A program made the position numbers and the translations under genes. Positions 56,940-64,000 of a stretch of 64,000 nt of DNA are shown here, in pieces (position 1 is the first letter of the stretch; each line of letters opens with the position of its first letter). The notes beneath the pieces were generated by a model. The model did not search any database. It had not been told where the DNA came from and saw only the letters and a list, made by a program, of their open reading frames with translations. Origin of the DNA: Xylocopa sonorina (lineage: Eukaryota > Arthropoda > Insecta > Hymenoptera > Apidae); contig NW_027490162.1 of NCBI RefSeq assembly GCF_050948175.1, forward strand, positions 806,001-870,000, in the 5' to 3' direction.

Positions 56940-59900
56940 ACTCTATTGCTACGATCCCTAGTCATCTGCAGACGCTATTCCCTAGCAGGGAAGTGTGGCA
57001 TTTACATTCATTTGAAGTGTAGACGGGGAATACATTACACTTCGCAAATCTTATTATATCTTACCATGAAACATAAAGATGTTATGTGATTTCGCGTTTT
57101 AAGAAGCATTGGAAATCTATTGCTACGATACGTAGACATCTGCAAACGCTATATCCTAGAGAGGAAGTGCCGCATTCACATTCATTTGAAGTGTGGACGA
57201 GGAATACATAACACTTCGCAAATCATATTATATCTTACCATGAAACACAGAAATGAGATGCGATATCGCGTTTTAAGAATCATAAGAACTCTATTGCTAC
57301 GATACGTAGTCATCTCCAAACGCTATTTCCTTGGAAGGAAGTGTCGCATTTACATTCATTTGAAGTGTAGACGAGGAATACATAACATTTCTCCAATCAT
57401 ATTATATCTTACCATGAAACATAGAAATGAGATGCGATATCGCGTTTTAAGAAGCATTGGAAATCTATTGCTACGATACGTAGACATTTGCAAACGCTAT
57501 ATCCTAGCGAGGAAGTGTCGCATTCACATTCATTTGAAGTGTAGACGAGGAATACATAACACTTCGCAAATCATATTATATATTACCATGAAACACAGAA
57601 ATGAGATGCGATATCGCGTTTTAAGAATCATAAGAACTCTATTGCTACGATCCCTAGTCATCTGCAGACGCTATTTCCTAGCAGGGAAGTGTGGCATTTA
57701 CATTCATTTGAAGTGTAGACGGGGAATACATGACACTTCGCAAATCTTATTATATCTTACCATGAAACATAGAAATGTGACGCGATTTCGCGATTTAAGA
57801 AGCATTGGAAATCTATTGCTACGATACGTAGACATCTGCAAACGCTATATCCTAGAGAGGAAGTGCCGCATTCACATTCATTTGAAGTGTGGACGAGGAA
57901 TACATAACACTTCGCAAATCATATTATATCTTACCATGAAACACAGAACTGAGATGCGATATCGCGTTTTAAGAATCATAAGAACTCTATTGCTACGATA
58001 CGTAGTCATCTCCAAACGCTATTTCCTTGGAAGGAAGTGTCGCATTTACATTCATTTGAAGTGTAGACGAGGAATACATAACATTTCTCCAATCATATTA
58101 TATCTTACCATGAAACATAGAAATGAGATGCGATATCGCGTTTTAAGAAGCATTGGAAATCTATTGCTACGATACGTAGACATCTGCAAACGCTATATCC
58201 TAGCGAGGAAGTGTCGCATTCACATTCATTTGAAGTGTAGACGAGGAATACATAACACTTCGCAAATCATATTATATATTACCATGAAACACAGAAATGA
58301 GATGCGATATCGCGTTTTAAGAATCATAAGAACTCTATTGCTACGATCCCTAGTCATCTGCAGACGCTATTTCCTAGCAGGGAAGTGTGGCATTTACATT
58401 CATTTGAAGTGTAGACGGGGAATACATGACACTTCGCAAATCTTATTATATCTTACCATGAAACATAGAAATGTGAGGCGATTTCGCGATTTAAGAAGCA
58501 TTGGAAATCTATTGCTACGATACGTAGACATCTGCAAACGCTATATCCTAGCGAGGAAGTGTCGCATTCACATTCATTTGAAGTGTGGACGAGGAATACA
58601 TAACACTTCGCAAATCATATTATATCTTACCATGAAACACAGAAATGAGATGCGATATCGCGTTTTAAGAATCATAAGAACTCTATTGCTACGATACGTA
58701 GTCATCTCCAAACGCTATTTCCTTGGAAGGAAGTGTCGCATTTACATTCATTTGAAGTGTAGACGAGGAATACATAACATTTCTCCAATCATATTATATC
58801 TTACCATGAAACATAGAAATGAGATGCGATATCGCGTTTTAAGAAGCATTGGAAATCTATTGCTACGATACGTAGACATCTGCAAACGCTATATCCTAGC
58901 GAGGAAGTGTCGCATTCACATTCATTTGAAGTGTAGACGAGGAATACATAACACTTCGCAAATCATATTATATATTACCATGAAACACAGAAATGAGATG
59001 CGATATCGCGTTTTAAGAATCATAAGAACTCTATTGCTACGATCCCTAGTCATCTGCAGACGCTATTTCCTAGCAGGGAAGTGTGGCATTTACATTCATT
59101 TGAAGTGTAGACGGGGAATACATGACACTTCGCAAATCTTATTATATCTTACCATGAAACATAGAAATGTGAGGCGATTTCGCGATTTAAGAAGCATTGG
59201 AAATCTATTGCTACGATACGTAGACATCTGCAAACGCTATATCCTAGAGAGGAAGTGCCGCATTCACATTCATTTGAAGTGTGGACGAGGAATACATAAC
59301 ACTTCGCAAATCATATTATATCTTACCATGAAACACAGAAATGAGATGCGATATCGCGTTTTAAGAATCATAAGAACTCTATTGCTACGATACGTAGTCA
59401 TCTCCAAACGCTATTTCCTTGGAAGGAAGTGTCGCATTTACATTCATTTGAAGTGTAGACGAGGAATACATAACATTTCTCCAATCATATTATATCTTAC
59501 CATGAAACATAGAAATGAGATGCGATATCGCGTTTTAAGAAGCATTGGAAATCTATTGCTACGATACGTAGACATCTGCAAACGCTATATCCTAGCGAGG
59601 AAGTGTCGCATTCACATTCATTTGAAGTGTAGACGAGGAATACATAACACTTCGCAAATCATATTATATATTACCATGAAACACAGAAATGAGATGCGAT
59701 ATCGCGTTTTAAGAATCATAAGAACTCTATTGCTACGATACCTAGTCATCTGCAGACGCTATTTCCTAGCAGGGAAGTGTGGCATTTACATTCATTTGAA
59801 GTGTAGACGGGGAATACATGACACTTCGCAAATCTTATTATATCTTACCATGAAACATAGAAATGTGAGGCGATTTCGCGATTTAAGAAGCATTGGAAAT

Positions 59901-60092
59901 CTATTGCTACGATACGTAGACATCTGCAAACGCTATATCCTAGCGAGGAAGTGTCGCATTCACATTCATTTGAAGTGTGGACGAGGAATACATAACACTT
60001 CGCAAATCATATTATATCTTACCATGAAACACAGAAATGAGATGCGATATCGCGTTTTAAGAATCATAAGAACTCTATTGCTACGATACGTA
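56940..60092 (+). repeat. 696-bp (4-monomer) higher-order repeat, about 4.5 copies
   Basis: Four distinct monomers repeat in fixed order at 696-bp spacing. They are: ggaaatctattg with ctatatcctag(a/c)gagg and gtgtggacgagg; acacagaaatgag with gtagtcatctcc and ccttggaagg; cataacatttctccaatc with ctatatcctagcgagg; and ttatatattacc with ccctagtcatctgc and gtgtggc. The ggaaatctattg monomer begins near 57110, 57806, 58502, 59198 and 59894. Copies are almost identical, much closer to each other than neighbouring monomers within a unit, the defining property of a higher-order repeat. The array blends into ordinary satellite at both ends. Confidence 0.92.
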
Positions 60093-60236
60093 GATATCTC
60101 CAAACGCTATTTCCTTGCAAGGAAGTGTCGCATTTACATTCATTTGAAGTGTAGACGAGGAATACATAACACATCGCAAATCATATTATACCTTACCATG
60201 AAACATAGAAATGTGATGCGATATCGCGTTTTATGA
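57120..60236 (+). other. 1038-codon open frame of satellite origin, probably non-coding
   Basis: The longest open frame in the window. It consists only of about 18 in-frame copies of the 58-codon satellite unit and coincides with the 696-bp higher-order repeat, none of whose four monomers carries a stop. The hypothetical product is very basic, with recurrent RRGIHN and RYVDIC segments. It has no recognisable domain, signal peptide or nonrepetitive part. The start is just an internal ATG of a monomer, and the end is a TGA in a gttttatgaatcat variant. I see no coding evidence beyond openness, so this is best treated as a by-product of a 174-bp, stop-free monomer. Transcription of the satellite is possible but not shown by sequence. 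Confidence 0.8.
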
Positions 60237-61049
60237 ATCATAAGAACTCTATTGCTACGATACGTAGACATATGCAAACGCTATTTCCTTGCAAGGAAGA
60301 GTCGCATTTACATTCATTTGAAGTGTAGACGAAGAATACATGACACGTCGCAAATCATATTATATCTTACCATGAAACATAGAAATGAGATGCGATATCG
60401 CGTTTTAAGAAGCATTAGAACACTGTTGCTACGATAGGTAGACACTTGCAAACACTATTTCCTTGCAAGGAAGTGTCGCATTTACATTCATTTGAAGTGT
60501 AGACGAGGAATACAATACACATCGCAAATCATATTATATCTTACCATGAAACACAGAAATGAGATGCGATATCGCGTTTTAAGAATCATAAGAACTCTAT
60601 TGCTACGATACGTAGATATCTCCAAACGCTATTTCCTTGCAAGGAAGTGTCGCATTTACATTCATTTGAAGTGTAGACGAGGAATACATAACACATCGCA
60701 AATCATATTATACCTTACCATGAAACATAGAAATGTGATGCGATATCGCGTTTTATGAATCATAAGAACTCTATTGCTACGATACGTAGACATATGCAAA
60801 CGCTATTTCCTTGCAAGGAAGAGTCGCATTTACATTCATTTGAAGTGTAGACGAAGAATACATGACACGTCGCAAATCATATTATATCTTACCATGAAAC
60901 ATAGAAATGAGATGCGATATCGCGTTTTAAGAAGCATTAGAACACTGTTGCTACGATAGGTAGACACTTGCAAACACTATTTCCTTGCAAGGAAGTGTCG
61001 CATTTACATTCATTTGAAGTGTAGACGAGGAATACAATACACATCGCAA
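60006..61049 (+). repeat. 522-bp (3-monomer) tandem duplication
   Basis: Units 60006-60527 and 60528-61049 are essentially identical, with identity extending about 24 bp further. Markers are gtagatatctcc, ataccttacc, gttttatgaatcataag (TGA), catatgcaaacg, ggaagagtcgc, gaagaatacatgacacgtcgc and tacaatacacatcgc. The first unit grows directly out of the end of the 696-bp array. Confidence 0.9.
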
Positions 61050-63045
61050 ATCATATTATATCTTACCATGAAACATAGAAATGAGATGCGATATCGCGTT
61101 TTAAGAAGCATTAGAACTCTATTGCTACGATACCTAGACATCTGCAGACGCTATTTCCTAGCAAGGAAGTGTCGCATTTACATTCATTTGAAGTGTAGAC
61201 GAGGAATGCATAACACTTCTCCAATCATATTATATCTTACTATGAAACATAGAAATGAGATGCGATATCGCGTCTTAAGAAGCATTGGAAATCTATTGCT
61301 ACGATACGTAGACATCGGCAAACGCTATTTCCTAGCAGGGAAGTGTGGCATTTACATTCATTTGATGTGTAGACGGGGAATACATGACACTTCGCAAATC
61401 ATATTATATCTTACCATGAAACATAGAAATGTGATGCGATATCGCGTTTTAAGAATCATAAGAACTCTATTGCTACGATAGGTAGACATCTGCAAACGCT
61501 ATTTCCTAGCAAGGAAGTGTCGCATTTACACTCATTTGAGGTGTAGACGAGGACTACATAACACTTCGCGAATCATATTATATCTTACCATGAAACACAG
61601 AAATGAGATGCGATATCGCTTTTTAAGAATCATAAGAACTCTATTGCTGCGATACGTAGACATCTGCAAACGCTATTTCCTTGCAAGGAAGTGTCGCATT
61701 TACATTCATTTGAAGTGTAGACGAGTAATACATAACACTTCGCAAATCATATTATATCTTACCATGAAACATGGAAATGAGATGCGATATCGCGTTTTAA
61801 GAAGCATTAGAACTCTATTGCTACGATAGGTAGACATCTGCATCGCTATTTCCTAGCAAGGAAGTTTCGCATTTACATTCATTTGAAGTGTAGAAGAGGA
61901 ATACATAACACTTCGCAAATCATATTATATCTTACCATGAAACATGGAAATGAGATGCGATATCGCGTTTTAAGAAGCATTAAAACTCTATTGCTACGAC
62001 AAGTAGACATCTGCAAACGCTATTTCCTAGCAAGGAAGTGTCGCATTTACATTCATTTGAAGTGTAGACGAGGAATACATAACACTTCGCAAATCATATT
62101 ATATCTTACCATGAAACATAGAAATGAGATGCGATATCGCGTTTTAAGAATCATAAGAACTCTATTGCTGCGATACGTAGACATCTGCAAACGCTATATC
62201 CTAGCGAGGAAGTGTCGCATTCACATTCATTTGAAGTGTAGACGAGGAATACATAACACTTCGCAAATCATATTATATATTACCATGAAACACAGAAATG
62301 AGATGCGATATCGCGTTTTAAGAATCATAAGAACTCTATTGCTACGATACGTAGACATCTCCAAACGCTATTTCCTTGCAAGGAAGTGTCGCATTTACAT
62401 TCATTTGATGTGTAGACGAGGACTACATAACACTTCGCGAATCATATTATATCTTACCATCAAACATAGAAATGAGATGCGATATCGCGCTTTAAGAAGC
62501 AATAGAACTCTACTGCTACGATACCTAGTCATCTGCAGACGCTATTTCCTAGCAGGGAAGTGTGGCATTTACATTCATTTGATGTGTAGACGGGGAATAC
62601 ATGACACTTCGCAAATCATATTATATCTTACCATGAAACATAGAAATGTGATGCGATATCGCGTTTTAAGAATCATAACAACTCTATTGCTACGATACGT
62701 AGACATCTGCAAACGCTATTTCCTTGCAAGGAAGTGTCGCATTTACATTCATTTGATGTGTAGAAGAGGAATACATAACACATCGCAAATCATATTATAC
62801 CTTATCATGAAACATAGAAATGAGGAGCGATATGTCGTTTTAAGAAGCATTAGAACTCTATCCCTACGATACGTAGACATCTGCAAACGCTATTTCCTAG
62901 CAAGGAAGTGTCGCATTTACATTCATTTGAAGTGTAGACGAAGAATACATGACACTTCGCAAATCATATTATATCTTACCATGAAACATAGAAATGAGAT
63001 GCGATATCGCGTTTTAAGAAGCATTGGAAATCTATTACTACGATA

Positions 63046-63072
63046 CGTAGACATTTGTCGCATACGTCGCAT
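63046..63072 (+). repeat. Monomer with 18-bp internal deletion and local scrambling
   Basis: The segment gacatttgtcgcatacgtcgc replaces the region that normally holds the 14-bp palindrome. It is 18 bp shorter than usual, and cgca/cgtcgc is locally repeated, suggesting template slippage. The frame is kept. Confidence 0.8.
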
Positions 63073-63504
63073 TTACATTCATTTGAAGTGTAGACGAGAA
63101 ATACATAACACTTCGCAAATCATATTATACCTTACCATGAAACATAGAAATGAGGTGCGATATCGCGTTTTAAGAATCATTAGAACACTATTGCTACGAT
63201 AGGTAGACATTTGCAAACGCTATTTCCTTGCAAGGAAGTGTCGCATTTACATTCATTTGAAGTGTAGACGAGGAATACATAACACTTCGCAAATCATATT
63301 ATATCTTACCATGAAACATAGAAATGAGATGCGATATCGCGTCTTAAGAAGCATTTGAACTCTATTGCTTCGATACGTAGACATCTGCAAACGCTATTTC
63401 CTTGCAAGGAAGTGTCGCATTTACATTCATTTGAAGTGTAGACGAGGAATACATAACACTTCGCAAATCATATTATATCTTACCATGAAACATAGAAATG
63501 AGAT

Positions 63505-63514
63505 GCGATATCGC
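63505..63514. repeat. Satellite palindrome 1 (GCGATATCGC)
   Basis: A perfect 10-bp palindrome at monomer positions 48-57, present in most monomers of the cgcaaatcat type. It is lost in the other main type, where the same place reads gcaatatctc. It contains GATATC, so EcoRV cleavage sites recur at 174-bp spacing. A protein-binding role is only a possibility. Confidence 0.85.
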
Positions 63515-63541
63515 GTTTTAAGAATCATAAGAACTCTATTG

Positions 63542-63554
63542 CTACGATACGTAG
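63542..63554. repeat. Satellite inverted repeat 2 (CTACG-ATA-CGTAG)
   Basis: A 5-bp inverted repeat separated by 3 bases at monomer positions 85-97. The right arm is a major variable site: gatacgtag, gatacctag and gataggtag all occur. Only the first keeps the full pairing, and the third creates an in-frame TAG in the long open frame. Confidence 0.8.
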
Positions 63555-63571
63555 ACATCTGCAAACGCTAT

Positions 63572-63585
63572 TTCCTTGCAAGGAA
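63572..63585. repeat. Satellite palindrome 3 (TTCCTTGCAAGGAA)
   Basis: A perfect 14-bp palindrome at monomer positions 115-128, the longest dyad in the monomer. Common variants are TTCCTAGCAAGGAA, ATCCTAGCGAGGAA, TTCCTTGCTAGGAA, TTCCTGGCAAGGAA and TTCCTAGCAGGGAA. These break the central symmetry but mostly keep the TCC/GGA arms. They are diagnostic of monomer subtypes and of higher-order repeat positions. Confidence 0.85.
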
Positions 63586-64000
63586 GTGTCGGATTTACAT
63601 TCATTTGAAGTGTAGAAGAGGAATACATAACACTTCGCAAATCATATTATACCTTACCATGAAACATAGAAATGAGATGCGATATCGCGTTTTAAGAATC
63701 ATTAGAACACTATTGCTACGATAGGTAGACGTTTGCAAACGCTATGTCCTTGCAAGGAAGTGTCGCATTTACATTCATTTGAAGTGTAGACGAGGAATAC
63801 ATAACACTTCGCAAATCATATTACATCTTACCATGAAACATAGAAATGAGATGCGATATCGCGTCTTAAGAAGCATTTGAACTCTATTGCTTCGATACGT
63901 AGACATCTGCAAACGCTATTTCCTTGCAAGGAAGTGTCGCATTTACATTCATTTGAAGTGTAGACGAGGAATACGTAACACTTCGCAATTCATATTATAT

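Larger units (their letters stand above)
63458..63631 (+). repeat. Representative 174-bp satellite monomer
   Basis: Chosen because it is near the consensus I read across the window. Starting at acttcgcaa, it contains GCGATATCGC at 63505-63514 (perfect 10-bp palindrome, includes an EcoRV site). It has CTACG-ATA-CGTAG at 63542-63554 (5-bp inverted repeat around 3 bases, includes TACGTA) and TTCCTTGCAAGGAA at 63572-63585 (perfect 14-bp palindrome). The consensus is 63 G+C of 174 (36%). One plus-strand frame has no stop, giving a 58-codon unit rich in Arg, Lys, Ile and Leu. Local differences from the commonest form are aatcata for aagcatt, a cgga for cgca and gaagagg for gacgagg. Confidence 0.9.
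51219..64000 (+). repeat. 174-bp satellite array, block 3
   Basis: The same satellite resumes directly after the LTR-like insertion and runs off the window end. Register is 164 modulo 174 up to about 55.4 kb. It then drifts through a 1-bp loss near 55426, a 1-bp loss near 56066, a 21-bp loss near 56830, a 1-bp loss near 61841 and an 18-bp loss near 63056, ending at 122. This block has more indels and more singleton variants between 51.2 and 56.9 kb and after 61 kb than block 2. It also contains the most regular higher-order repeat of the window (56940-60092). The monomer 63458-63631 is close to the overall consensus. No gene is supported. Confidence 0.97.

Noticed and set aside
63572..63585. 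Transcription terminator or attachment site reading of the 14-bp palindrome
   Set aside because: It lacks a following T run and recurs in hundreds of monomers with no gene or integrase nearby; it is a structural feature of the satellite.
1..64000. CRISPR array interpretation of the regular repeats
   Set aside because: There are no short repeats separated by unique spacers. The whole 174-bp unit is repeated without unrelated spacers, in a eukaryote-like context.

Overview
The window is almost entirely satellite DNA. About 62.4 kb of the 64 kb is a head-to-tail tandem array of a 174-bp monomer (about 358 copies, 36% G+C in the consensus I read off). All copies are on one strand; I saw no inversions and no conventional gene, tRNA, rRNA or CRISPR. 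This points to a eukaryotic nuclear genome, in a centromeric, pericentromeric or other heterochromatic block. The CpG-rich LTR-like insert and the general look would fit an insect, but nothing in the sequence fixes the species.

Layout: (1) 1-12730, satellite in one unbroken 174-bp register, built from large overlapping segmental duplications (offsets 5394, 5916 and 7134 bp, i.e. 31, 34 and 41 monomers) plus a local 870-bp five-mer repeat. (2) 12731-12830, a 100-N assembly gap. (3) 12831-49687, satellite again. Its first part (to about 25.3 kb) carries three copies of one 68-bp deletion junction, an 1846-bp duplication and 16-mer/14-mer scale duplications. From about 25.3 kb the register is constant, and the block from about 30 to 48 kb is dominated by a 20-monomer (3480-bp) higher-order repeat with internal rearrangements. 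(4) 49688-51218, a 1531-bp non-satellite insertion with TGT...ACA ends and a 4-bp GAAC target duplication, best read as a solo LTR. The satellite register resumes across it with exact arithmetic. (5) 51219-64000, satellite with many variant monomers, a clean four-monomer (696-bp) higher-order repeat at 56940-60092 and a three-monomer (522-bp) duplication at 60006-61049.

Because 174 is a multiple of 3, and the commonest monomer has no stop in one plus-strand frame, the array shows long open frames (up to 1038 codons at 57120-60236) of a repeated basic 58-residue unit. I regard these as by-products of the repeat length, not genes: stop-bearing monomer variants are abundant, and frame-breaking deletions have been amplified.

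No multi-gene system is present. The features of interest are the satellite itself (three dyad-symmetric motifs per monomer, linked monomer families, regionally distinct higher-order repeats), the precisely placed LTR insertion, and the deletion junctions that act as markers of array evolution.
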